Notes under the pieces: model-generated
Databases searched by the model: none
Seen by the model: the letters and a program-made list of their open reading frames with translations, nothing else
What the model was told of the DNA's origin: nothing
Part shown: in pieces, positions 24,936 through 32,974 of the stretch
Position numbering within the stretch: position 1 is the stretch's first letter
Layout: each line of letters opens with the position of its first letter
Program-made: the position numbers and the translations under genes
Origin: Anaerolinea sp.
GTDB taxonomy: Bacteria > Chloroflexota > Anaerolineae > Anaerolineales > Anaerolineaceae
Reading direction: 5' to 3'
DNA: 37,011 nucleotides
Assembly: GCA_029975965.1 (NCBI GenBank)
Contig: JARKOV010000008.1
Span: 1 to 37,011, forward strand

Positions 24936-25436
24936 ATGCTGCATCACGTTTTCCAAACACTCGACCGTGTCTTCCACTTCGACGAAGCCAAGGCGCACTG
25001 CGATATCCCGTGTGGCATTTACGACCCGCACCAGGCCCAGGTGGCCGCACTGACCGTCATTCGCATGGTCGACCTGATGAGCGACCTGGTCAAGGGGGAT
25101 CCGAAAGACAACCTGGCGTTCCACAACAGCATGTCGCGCTACATCGCGGTGAAAGAAGAGCACGCCGAGCTGTGCAAGCGCGAGGTGCGCGTCATTTTTG
25201 GCGATTTCCTCAAGAAGGAGCACGTCGACAAATACCCTGAGCTGCCGACGCTCTTCCACAAGATCATGCAGGCCGGCTCGAAGGCGCGCCAGTCGGCCAG
25301 CCGCGACGACGCGCTGGCGCTGCTCAGCCTGGTCAACCGCTTCGCCGAGATTTTCTGGGAGATCAAGGGGGTGGCGACCAAAAAGGTCAAGGCACCCTAC
25401 AAGCCCGAAGAAGAGATCGTCTACCCGGTGCTGTGA
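24936..25436 (+). CDS. sodN: Nickel-containing superoxide dismutase precursor
   Basis: Converts superoxide to oxygen and hydrogen peroxide at a mononuclear nickel site. 166 residues. The nickel hook HCDIPCGIY starts at His21, so removal of the first 20 residues yields His1, Cys2 and Cys6 as nickel ligands. The rest is the four-helix bundle, with the family phrases DPHQAQVAALTVIRM and HNSMSRYIAVKEEHAELCK. The short N-terminal propeptide is the usual form for Ni-SOD. It overlaps by 4 bp the peptidase gene needed for its maturation. Confidence 0.97.
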   Translation: MLHHVFQTLDRVFHFDEAKAHCDIPCGIYDPHQAQVAALTVIRMVDLMSDLVKGDPKDNLAFHNSMSRYIAVKEEHAELCKREVRVIFGDFLKKEHVDKYPELPTLFHKIMQAGSKARQSASRDDALALLSLVNRFAEIFWEIKGVATKKVKAPYKPEEEIVYPVL

Positions 25437-25729
25437 TCCTGAAGGTCATCAAGGTGCGCGGGGCCAGCCTGGCCCCCGATTTCGCCGATGGGGACTTCGT
25501 GGTGACCTCCACGGTCCCCATCTTTTTACGCCGCCTGCGCCCAGGCGACGTGGTGGTGTTCCACCAGCCGGGCTACGGCCGCTTGATCAAGCGCGTCGAA
25601 CGCATCGAGCCGTGCGGGCGGCTGTTCGTGGCTGGCAGCGGCGAAGGGTCGACCGACAGCCGCGCCTTCGGCCCGGTCCACCCCAGCGATGTGCAGGGGG
25701 TGGTCATCTGGCACATCCGGAGAGTGTAA
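25433..25729 (+). CDS. sodX: Nickel-type superoxide dismutase maturation protease
   Basis: S26 signal-peptidase-like enzyme expected to remove the Ni-SOD propeptide and free the N-terminal His of the nickel hook. 98 residues. The serine motif is RGASLAPDFADGDFVV (Ser12) and the likely general-base lysine is in GRLIKRVERI (Lys53), giving the Ser/Lys dyad. There is no membrane anchor, consistent with a cytosolic processing peptidase. The start is GTG inside the sodN stop (GTGA), so translation of protease and substrate is coupled. Confidence 0.9.
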   Translation: MILKVIKVRGASLAPDFADGDFVVTSTVPIFLRRLRPGDVVVFHQPGYGRLIKRVERIEPCGRLFVAGSGEGSTDSRAFGPVHPSDVQGVVIWHIRRV

Positions 25730-25778
25730 AAACAGCCCGCATCCCATCCCAGAATTGATCGTTGCGGGTGAATTGTGT

Positions 25779-25816
25779 CGGATGAAGGTGGGCGCGGACG
25801 CGCCCACCTTCATCCG
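25779..25816. repeat. Long perfect palindrome between convergent genes
   Basis: Eighteen-base perfect arms CGGATGAAGGTGGGCGCG / CGCGCCCACCTTCATCCG around a 2-base centre. It sits between the 3' ends of sodX and the macroglobulin gene. Neither side has a T tract, so it is either a hairpin-only bidirectional terminator or a REP-like repeat. The remainder of this 112-bp gap shows nothing else. Confidence 0.8.
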
Positions 25817-25841
25817 AAAACGGGGACTGATCGCAGGTTTC

Positions 25842-28800
25842 TTAAGGATTCACCACCAGCGTCTGCGGAGCCCGCTGGCCCTGCACGTCGGGGTTGTAGT
25901 AATCGTAGGCCGTGCTGGCGGGGGTCTGCACGCGCAGCGGGAAGCGCGCGGTGAGGCGGAAGCTGAACTCGATCGGCTTGCCGTTGCTCAGGTTGCTCAG
26001 GTAGATCAGGATCTGGCGACCGGTCAGCTCGTAGCGCTCGATCCTGGCAAATGCGTAGTCGGGCGGGGTATCGTTGTAGCGCGCCACCAGCGCCGCGAGG
26101 TCTTCGGCCTGGACGGCGAAGCCCGGCGGCAGGCCCAGGTCGATCAGCGCCGATTCGGCCTTTCCACCCGGCTCGTTGAGGCTGACGGTCACGTTGACGT
26201 TGACCGTGTCGTTGACCGCCAGCTCAGCCCGGTCATACGCCACGTCGATGGTCACCAGGTCTTGCTGCGGGACCAACTCGGGATACAGGCTGAGCTTGTC
26301 CCAGGGCAGGTAATAGCTGCCGGTCACCTGGTACATCAGGTTGCCTTCGCCGGCGACCTCGATTTCCACGCTGTTGTCGCCGCCCAGGTTGACGTCGTCA
26401 AAGGTGACCTGCTGCACCACGTCGAAATTTTCCGGCGTGACGCGCAGGGTGCGCTCCTGGCTGCCGTTCAGGCGCAGGGTCACCGTGGCGTCGGCGCGCT
26501 CGCCGCCCGCCCGCACGCTCTGGATCAGCGCTTTGAGCGAGAGCACGGTGGCCTGCGTGCTGTACCAGGTGCCGAAGCTGTCTTTCTGCCCGACCAGGTA
26601 GGCCAGCGCGGCGTTAGCCAGGTCAGGGTTGACCCCTGCGCGCAGCAGCGCGTAGGCCGCCAGCGCGGTGGTTTCGATCGAGCCGGTCTGGCCCTCCGAG
26701 CCCATGAAGGTGGCCACGCCGCTCTGCCAGAAGGCTTTTTGTCCGTCGCGCTGGGCCAGCCCGGCGAGGGTCTCGAGGACGGCGTTGGTGGTGGAGCTGA
26801 GTTGGGCGCCCTCGGCCAGGTCGCCGGCGACCAGGGCGTTGGCCAGCAGCGCCACCACGTAGGCGTCCTCGGCGTCGCGGAAGTTCTCGCGCAGGTAGTC
26901 CAGGCCTTTTTGGGTGGCGGCCTCGTCACCGAAGCCGGCGTCGACCAGGCTCCAGACGATGTAAGCCGTCACCGGCAGGCGGTCGTTGCCCAGCGAAGAC
27001 CAGGTGTTTTCGTGCACCAGCCCGCGGTCGTTCTCCCACGAGCCGTCGGCGGACTGCTGGCTCATCAACCAGTTGGCGGCGCGCTCGATCAACGCCGGGT
27101 CTACCGGGTGGACGCGGCTCATGTCGGCGAACTCCTGCAGGCCGTAAGCGGTCAGCATGCGGTCGGCGGGGGCGTCGCCAAAGAGCGAGAAGCCGCCGCT
27201 CGACTGCACCTCGAAGGTGGTCAGGCGCTGGTAGCCCAGGTTGATGTATTCCTCGGCCTTGAGCTGGACTTCCGGCGCGGCCTGGTTGGTCGTCTTGAGG
27301 TAGTCCAGCACCAGCACGTTGGGGTAGGTGGTGGACGAGGTCTGCTCGAAGCAGCCGAAGGGCATGCGCAGGATGCTGTCGAGGCCCTCGACCACCTGGC
27401 TGAGCACGCCGGGGTAAATCTTGACCGTCAGGCTCTGTGTGCCGGGGATGGCCTCGGCGGGGATGAAGACCGGCTGTTTCACCGGCTCGCCCGGCTGCAG
27501 GCGGTCTGAGGAAGTGCTGCGCATCTGCTTGCCGTCGGGGTAGACGCGCACCTGCTTGAGGATCGCGTCGGAGAGCCTGGAGCCGAGGGCGGTCACTTTG
27601 AAGGGCTGCATGCCAAATTGCAGGGCGCGCACGCGGAAGTAAACCACGCTGATGTCGTTCGCGCCGATCTCCACCTCTTTCACCGGCTCATCCAACAGCT
27701 CGAACCAACCGGATCGTTCGAGCTCCAGGCGCACGGTCTGCGGCTCGGTCAGGTAATTAAAGATGCCCACCGGCACCGCCACTTCATCCCCGACCGTCAG
27801 CGAGAGGGGCAGGTCGAGGTCGATGAAGAAATCCTGGAAAACGCGCAGCGGGGCGTCCACCGAGCCGAGCCGGCCGTCGCGGCTGGATGCCAGGGCGGTG
27901 ATGCGCCAGGTGGTGATGCTGTCGGCCACCGGCACCTCGAGCGCCAGGCGCCCGTCCTCGCCGGTCACCGCATCGGGCAGCCAGAGCATCGTCTCAGGGA
28001 AGTACTGGCGCAGGCGCGGCGGCTCGGCAGCGGAGGTCGATGCCGAGGCTTCGCCTTCCGCGCCTTTGGCGACGTCCTGGGCCATGGCGATCTGGGTGGG
28101 GACCGGGGCTGCCATGGGCATGGCCTCTTCGACGACCATGCCAAACTGCACGCCATCGGCGAAGTCGCGCCCGTTGGCCATGGCGGGAAGCGCAGCGCTC
28201 TTTGCACCGAGGCTCAGCGCCGGCAGCAATCCAACCAGCATAAAGAAAGCCAGCGGGAGCGCCGCCAGGGCGGGCAAGGCGCGGCGCTGGTAGAGAAAAC
28301 CGGTCACGCGCACCCACAGGGCGAAGGGCGCCAGCAGGAAGGCGACGAAACCGGCGATGATCGCCCTGTCATTGATATCGCCGCCGGCGGTGCTTGAGAA
28401 GTAAAAGAGCACCACCAGCGCCACTCCGAAGGCCGGGAGCAGGCCGAGCGTCCAGCCCAGGCCAGGCTCCTTGCGCGCGATAGCCACGCCGGCCAGTGCC
28501 AGGTAACCCACCAGGCTGAACAGCGCCAGCAGGCCGAGGGCAAACTCGGCGCGGTAGCTCAGCCATTCCACCAGCACGCTCAACCGGTCGCCGGGCGAGG
28601 TGGCCCAGGCGTAATTGGGACCGAGCGGCACGAGCAGGAAGACCACCACCAGGAAAGAGAGCACGCCCAGGGCAGCCAGCAGGCTGCGGCCGAGCAGGCG
28701 TGCCCGCCCGAGGGGCAGCGCGACGCTGAGCAAGATGCCCAGGGAGAGCAGCAAGAAGGTGTAAAAGCTGCCGTTGCGCATCCAGCCGGCATACTTCGAT

Positions 28801-30824
28801 CGCAACTGGTAGGCGCGGTTGAGCGCATCCTGGTGCGAGTTGGCCGTCAGGCTGAAGCCCGAGCCGATCTTGCCTGCCGCTGCCGCCAGCGAGGCGCGCG
28901 CGGCGTCATTGACGGCGTTTTGCAGCGGCGTGTCGCCCTCCGGCAGGCCGGTGATGAGGTCAGGGACGCTGAACCCGTGCAGGTCGTAGTGCGGGGTGAG
29001 AATCTCGCTCTCGAGCATGAAATACAGCTTGGCAAAGCCGGGGTCTTGCTCGGCGAGGGCAAACACCGATTCGTCCACGATCGCCAGGCCCAGCGCCGCC
29101 AGCGTGCCCTGGCCGTCTTGCCCGCTCACGGCAATATTGAGCGCGGCGGTGTCGCCCGGGCGGTACGTGTCCTGGCCGGCGGAGATGTCCAGGCTCAGGT
29201 CGGCGGAGCGGTCGACCACCACCAGGCGCGTATCGCGGGCGATGCTCCCGGAGGGGAGCACCTTGTAGGCGTGCAGCTCGAGCGTGCCGTACAGGTCGGG
29301 GGTCAGGTCAACCACCAGCTCGGCCTTGCCGCCGCTCACCTCCACGCTGCGCGTGCTGACCGTCTGCCCGTCGCGGACGATGTCGAGGTAGGCGGTGCCC
29401 TGCGGCTGGGTGGTGAAAATCGCCAGCTTCATCGCGTCGCCCACGCGGTAGACCGGTCGTTCGGGGCGCAGGAGCACGGTCTCTTCGCTCCACTGGCCTT
29501 CGAAGACGAAATCCTGGTGGGCGGCGTTGCCCTGGGTGTCGCGCGCATCGATGCCGAACTGCAGCCAGGGGGCCTGCGGGGTGTAGCGCACCTCCGCCAG
29601 GCCATACTCGTCGGTGGAGACGCTCACCTGCTGCCCCGTGTCGCCGAAGGTTAATGAGAGTTGGGCGGCCGACGGGGTGCCGTCGGGGTAGCTGGTCAAG
29701 ATGTAGAGGATGTTTTCGACGCCCTGGCGCGGCACGCCGCCTTCAGGCACGGCCTCGATGACCAGCGCGCTGGCCGAGACCGGCAGTGAAAGGTTGCTGG
29801 TCTCGCTGTGCTGAGCCTGGTCGGTGACGGTGGCCTGCAGGTAGAAACGGCCCATCCCGCCCTCGAACTCGCTGCCCGCCAGGTAGCCCGGCAGGTCAAA
29901 TTCGAAGGTGAAGTTGCCCGAGGCGTCGGTCTCGCCTTGCAGAGAGAAGACCACGTTGCGCTGCACGTCGAAGGTGTAGCCTTCGATGGTGATCGCGGCA
30001 TTTTCAACCGGTTTGCCGAAGAAGTAGTCGGCTTGCAGGCTGCCGTTGACGCGCTGCCCGGGCAGGTAAAAACTGCGCTCGGTCTGCAGGTCGACGTTGA
30101 ACTTGGGCAGCACGTAATGCTCGACGGTGACGGTCTTCTCGGACGAAGTGTTGCCCATCAAGGCGGTGATTTTATACGCCCCGGTGTTGACCTCGCCGGC
30201 GAGCTGGAAATCGGTCCAGGCGGCGCCAAAGTCGGAAGTGGTCACCGTCTGGCGGAAGACCTTGTTGCCCTTGCCGTCGGCGATGGTGATTTCCACGTCT
30301 TGCCCGGCGGCGGGGATGAGGTCGAAAGCGCTCAAAGCCAGCGCGCGCAGGTGGATGACCTGCCCCGGCTGGTAAATGGGTTTGTCGGTGCTGAGCAAGA
30401 CGCGGTAGTCGCGGGCGACGGTGACGGCGCGCTCGATCGAGTCGCTGCCCAGGCGCGAGCGGGTCTCGATGACCAGTGTCTGGGCGGGGTCGAGTCCGTC
30501 TGGCACACTGAAACTCACCTCGGCGGTGCCGGATGCGTTGGTCGTGCCGCTGAAGAGGGTGAGCGGCTCTCCGCCAGCCTGCGGCTTGAGCGCCACATTG
30601 ATCTGGGCGCCTTCCAGCGGCGAGCCGTCTTTGCTGTCGCGCACCAGCAGGCGCAGCGCAGCCTGGCTGCCCGGCACCAGGCGGTTCTGGCCGAGCAGAA
30701 TCGTCTCGTGCTGACTGAGGCGTTCAGGCAGGCGCGAAACGTAAAGGGTCGCGGCAATCAAGCCCGCGACCCCGACCAATAACACGGCGATGAGGGAAAT
30801 GGTCAGAATGGTTTTGCGCGACAT
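25842..30824 (-). CDS. Alpha-2-macroglobulin family protein with six TM helices inserted in the bait region
   Basis: Bacterial macroglobulins trap proteases at the cell envelope after cleavage of a bait region exposes a thioester. 1660 residues from ATG at 30824, chosen for its GGAGGA ribosome site and signal-anchor (ILTISLIAVLLVGVAGLIAATLYV, about 6-29); a frame 34 codons longer lacks both. MG domains follow, with STDKPIYQPGQ near 150 and LAIVDESVFALAEQ near 580. Instead of a simple bait region, six hydrophobic helices occur at about 685-872 (e.g. FYTFLLLSLGILLSVALPLG and AIIAGFVAFLLAPFALWV), followed by a Ser/Ala/Met-rich tail. The ANA-type domain YFPETMLWLPDA and DSITTWRI come next, then the thioester GCFEQ (Cys1158, Gln1161) and the alpha-helical thioester and receptor-like domains. 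Divergent from holB, convergent with sodX. Confidence 0.92.
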   Translation of the reverse strand: MSRKTILTISLIAVLLVGVAGLIAATLYVSRLPERLSQHETILLGQNRLVPGSQAALRLLVRDSKDGSPLEGAQINVALKPQAGGEPLTLFSGTTNASGTAEVSFSVPDGLDPAQTLVIETRSRLGSDSIERAVTVARDYRVLLSTDKPIYQPGQVIHLRALALSAFDLIPAAGQDVEITIADGKGNKVFRQTVTTSDFGAAWTDFQLAGEVNTGAYKITALMGNTSSEKTVTVEHYVLPKFNVDLQTERSFYLPGQRVNGSLQADYFFGKPVENAAITIEGYTFDVQRNVVFSLQGETDASGNFTFEFDLPGYLAGSEFEGGMGRFYLQATVTDQAQHSETSNLSLPVSASALVIEAVPEGGVPRQGVENILYILTSYPDGTPSAAQLSLTFGDTGQQVSVSTDEYGLAEVRYTPQAPWLQFGIDARDTQGNAAHQDFVFEGQWSEETVLLRPERPVYRVGDAMKLAIFTTQPQGTAYLDIVRDGQTVSTRSVEVSGGKAELVVDLTPDLYGTLELHAYKVLPSGSIARDTRLVVVDRSADLSLDISAGQDTYRPGDTAALNIAVSGQDGQGTLAALGLAIVDESVFALAEQDPGFAKLYFMLESEILTPHYDLHGFSVPDLITGLPEGDTPLQNAVNDAARASLAAAAGKIGSGFSLTANSHQDALNRAYQLRSKYAGWMRNGSFYTFLLLSLGILLSVALPLGRARLLGRSLLAALGVLSFLVVVFLLVPLGPNYAWATSPGDRLSVLVEWLSYRAEFALGLLALFSLVGYLALAGVAIARKEPGLGWTLGLLPAFGVALVVLFYFSSTAGGDINDRAIIAGFVAFLLAPFALWVRVTGFLYQRRALPALAALPLAFFMLVGLLPALSLGAKSAALPAMANGRDFADGVQFGMVVEEAMPMAAPVPTQIAMAQDVAKGAEGEASASTSAAEPPRLRQYFPETMLWLPDAVTGEDGRLALEVPVADSITTWRITALASSRDGRLGSVDAPLRVFQDFFIDLDLPLSLTVGDEVAVPVGIFNYLTEPQTVRLELERSGWFELLDEPVKEVEIGANDISVVYFRVRALQFGMQPFKVTALGSRLSDAILKQVRVYPDGKQMRSTSSDRLQPGEPVKQPVFIPAEAIPGTQSLTVKIYPGVLSQVVEGLDSILRMPFGCFEQTSSTTYPNVLVLDYLKTTNQAAPEVQLKAEEYINLGYQRLTTFEVQSSGGFSLFGDAPADRMLTAYGLQEFADMSRVHPVDPALIERAANWLMSQQSADGSWENDRGLVHENTWSSLGNDRLPVTAYIVWSLVDAGFGDEAATQKGLDYLRENFRDAEDAYVVALLANALVAGDLAEGAQLSSTTNAVLETLAGLAQRDGQKAFWQSGVATFMGSEGQTGSIETTALAAYALLRAGVNPDLANAALAYLVGQKDSFGTWYSTQATVLSLKALIQSVRAGGERADATVTLRLNGSQERTLRVTPENFDVVQQVTFDDVNLGGDNSVEIEVAGEGNLMYQVTGSYYLPWDKLSLYPELVPQQDLVTIDVAYDRAELAVNDTVNVNVTVSLNEPGGKAESALIDLGLPPGFAVQAEDLAALVARYNDTPPDYAFARIERYELTGRQILIYLSNLSNGKPIEFSFRLTARFPLRVQTPASTAYDYYNPDVQGQRAPQTLVVNP

Positions 30825-30951
30825 GGGGGCTTCTCCTCCCTGGTGGAACGAACGGGATTCTACCGGTAAGACGAAGGAGGGTGGAATTTGGTTCCAGGTG
30901 TAGGGCGGGGAGGAGAGGGACCTCACCCGGCGCGTTGGACCGCCATTCGTC

Positions 30952-30960
30952 TGGTAGAAT
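30952..30960 (+). promoter_or_regulatory. Extended -10 promoter of holB, leaderless
   Basis: TGGTAGAAT, a TGn extended -10, ends only 6 bases before the holB ATG. A start about 7 bases after the -10 would place transcription start on the A of ATG, and there is no ribosome site. Confidence 0.55.
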
Positions 30961-30966
30961 CAGACT

Positions 30967-31974
30967 ATGTCTTGGGATGTCGTCGGACACGAGTGGGCAG
31001 AGCACCTGCTCTCCGGGCATATCGCGCGCGGTGAGGTGCGCCACGCCTACCTGTTCTGCGGCCCGCCGGGCGTGGGCCGGCGCACGCTGGCTGTGCGCTT
31101 TGCCCAGGCGCTCAACTGCCCGCAGCCGCTCGAGCCGGGGCAGCCCTGCCGGACCTGCCGCACCTGCGCGCAAATCGAGCGCTTGCAGCACATCGACCTG
31201 AGCGTGGTGCAGGCCGAGCGCGAGGGCGGCACGCTCAAGGTGGAGCAGGTGCGCGAGCTGCACAAATCGATCGCGCTGCTGCCCTACGAAGCACCATTCC
31301 GCATCGCGCTGCTGTTGCGCTTCCACGAGGCCAATGCCAACGCGCAGAACGCCCTGTTGAAGACTCTCGAAGAAGCCCCCTCTCGCGTCATTCTGCTGCT
31401 GACCGCCGACTCGCCGGACGTGCTGCTGCCGACGATCGTCTCGCGCTGCGAGGTGCTGCGCCTGCGCCCGCTGGCGGTGGACCGGTTGGAAGGCGCGCTC
31501 CAGACGCGCGGAATCCCGGCAGAGCGGGCCCAACTGCTGGCGCACCTGTCCGGGGGGCGGCTTGGGCAGGCGCTGCGCATCGAACAGGACGAGTCCGTGC
31601 AAGAAAAACGGCAGGAATTGATCGCGGATTGGTTGCGCCTGCTGGCTGCCAACCGCGCGGAGCGGTTTGCCCACGCGGAGGATCTCACCCGGGGCGCGCC
31701 GGAGAAAGCGCGGGGCAACTTGCGCGAAGCGTTCCCGGTTTGGCTGTCCGCCTGGCGAGATGTGCTGCTGGCGGCGGCCAACCCGGCGCTGCCATTGACC
31801 AACCCGGATCACGCGCTCAAAATTCAACGCCTGGCAGGCGAAGTGGGGGTGGAAGGCGCGCGCCGCTGTGTGCGAGCGCTGGAACGCGGCCTGGCGCGAC
31901 TGGACGCCAACGTCAACCCGCGTTTGTTGGCGGAAGTGATTTTGCTGGATTGGCCGCGCGTGAACGGCTCGTAA
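30967..31974 (+). CDS. holB: DNA polymerase III delta' subunit
   Basis: Clamp-loader subunit of the replicative polymerase. 335 residues. AAA+ domain with Walker A-like GPPGVGRRT (32-40), in which the usual Lys is Arg38. A zinc-ribbon has Cys51, Cys61, Cys64 and Cys67. Other marks are NAQNALLKTLEEAP (Walker B/helix region) and sensor-1/arginine-finger motif TIVSRCEVLRL. The helical C-terminal clamp-loader domain follows. Loss of the P-loop Lys fits delta', which often does not hydrolyse ATP, but the zinc ribbon and SRC are retained. Stands alone with a leaderless-type promoter and a strong terminator. Confidence 0.93.
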   Translation: MSWDVVGHEWAEHLLSGHIARGEVRHAYLFCGPPGVGRRTLAVRFAQALNCPQPLEPGQPCRTCRTCAQIERLQHIDLSVVQAEREGGTLKVEQVRELHKSIALLPYEAPFRIALLLRFHEANANAQNALLKTLEEAPSRVILLLTADSPDVLLPTIVSRCEVLRLRPLAVDRLEGALQTRGIPAERAQLLAHLSGGRLGQALRIEQDESVQEKRQELIADWLRLLAANRAERFAHAEDLTRGAPEKARGNLREAFPVWLSAWRDVLLAAANPALPLTNPDHALKIQRLAGEVGVEGARRCVRALERGLARLDANVNPRLLAEVILLDWPRVNGS

Positions 31975-31977
31975 AAT

Positions 31978-32022
31978 ACATGACTCCTCCCGATATTAAA
32001 GTTCGGGGTGAGTCATGTTTTT
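31978..32022 (+). terminator. Intrinsic terminator of holB, overlapping the end of a convergent gene
   Basis: Stem ACATGACTC / GAGTCATGT extended inwards by CCCGA / TCGGG with small bulges, then a T5 run on the + strand. The last bases overlap the stop codon of the convergent propeller gene. On the - strand the hairpin is followed by TATTTTAC, so it can work both ways. Confidence 0.9.
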
Positions 32023-32962
32023 ATGCCAGCTTGAGCACTTCCCCGCCGGCGAAACCCGCCCAGATTGGAGCGCCGGGGGCGAAGCCGCGCGGCGCGAGAA
32101 GCGCGGAGATCTCTTTATCGGCGCCGATCTCCGACCACAGGCCAGACCAGCTAATGCCGCCATCCTGCGAGAGCCAGGCCGAGCCGCTGCACAAGACGAC
32201 CAATTCTTTGCGCTTCGCATAATCGGGGGAAACGACCACCGTGTTGACCGGGCCATCGAACACGTTGAAACCCAGTTGGCGCCAGCTTGAGCCAGCGTCG
32301 TGCGACACGAGCAAGCCTTTTGTCTCGGTGCCAGCGAAGAGCGTGCCGTCGGTCTTGAAATCGGGCGAAATGGCCAGGCTGAGCACCGTCTCGAAGCCGA
32401 CCGGCAGGTCAACCTCGCGCCAGGCGCGCCCGCCGTTGGTGCTGCGGAAGATCCCCGACTCGGTGCCGGCGAACACCGTCTCGTCGGCGTGGAAGTCGGG
32501 TGAAATGGCCATGCTGAAGATCGACAGGTCGAGCAGACCGAAGTTCCAGGAAGACCAGCGGTAGCCGCGATCGGCTGAGCGCAACACGCCGTCTTCCATG
32601 GTGCCGGCGAGCAGCACGCCGTCCTCGACGAACCCCGGCGAAATGACCAAAGCCGTGACGGTTGGCGGAGGTTGGGGGGTGTAAGCGAGCGTCCAGGCTG
32701 CCCCGCCGTCGCCGGAGCGCAAGATGCCGCCCGCCATGCCGGCTACGATCGTGCGGTCGCTGGCAAAATCGGGCGAGAAGACCACCGCGGTGGAGGGCAC
32801 CGGCTCCGCCAGGTTTAGCGACGCGGTCGCCAGGCTCCAGGAGTCTCCCGCATCCTCTGAGCGGAACAAGCCGCTCGTGCTGGCTGCCAGCAGCGTGCCA
32901 CCGGACTCGGCCAGGGCATAGACAAATTCATCGGGATTGGGTTGCGCAGTGAGTTTAGCCAC
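32021..32962 (-). CDS. Asp-box (BNR/sialidase-like) beta-propeller protein
   Basis: 313 residues. At least six Asp-box loops of the S-x-D-x-G-x-x-W type are visible: SEDAGDSW, SGDGGAAW, SADRGYRW, STNGGRAW, SHDAGSSW and SQDGGISW, spaced about 40-50 residues with ISPDF or VSPDY strands between. This suggests a complete six-bladed propeller. There is no signal peptide or TM segment, so it is probably cytoplasmic. No sialidase catalytic residues can be assigned, so an enzymatic role is not claimed. Start is GTG with GGGAGG 7-8 bp upstream. It begins 12 bp after the chaperonin-like gene and is almost certainly co-transcribed with it, suggesting a joint function. Confidence 0.85.
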   Translation of the reverse strand: MAKLTAQPNPDEFVYALAESGGTLLAASTSGLFRSEDAGDSWSLATASLNLAEPVPSTAVVFSPDFASDRTIVAGMAGGILRSGDGGAAWTLAYTPQPPPTVTALVISPGFVEDGVLLAGTMEDGVLRSADRGYRWSSWNFGLLDLSIFSMAISPDFHADETVFAGTESGIFRSTNGGRAWREVDLPVGFETVLSLAISPDFKTDGTLFAGTETKGLLVSHDAGSSWRQLGFNVFDGPVNTVVVSPDYAKRKELVVLCSGSAWLSQDGGISWSGLWSEIGADKEISALLAPRGFAPGAPIWAGFAGGEVLKLA

Positions 32963-32974
32963 GATGATCCCTCC

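Noticed and set aside
25689..27509. A 606-codon open frame on the + strand opposite the macroglobulin gene
   Set aside because: Low-complexity antisense frame (Val/Gly/Gln/His-rich) with no recognisable domains and no ribosome site.
30825..30926. N-terminal extension of 34 codons for the macroglobulin
   Set aside because: It would bury the signal-anchor and lacks a ribosome site; ATG 30824 has GGAGGA at a good distance.
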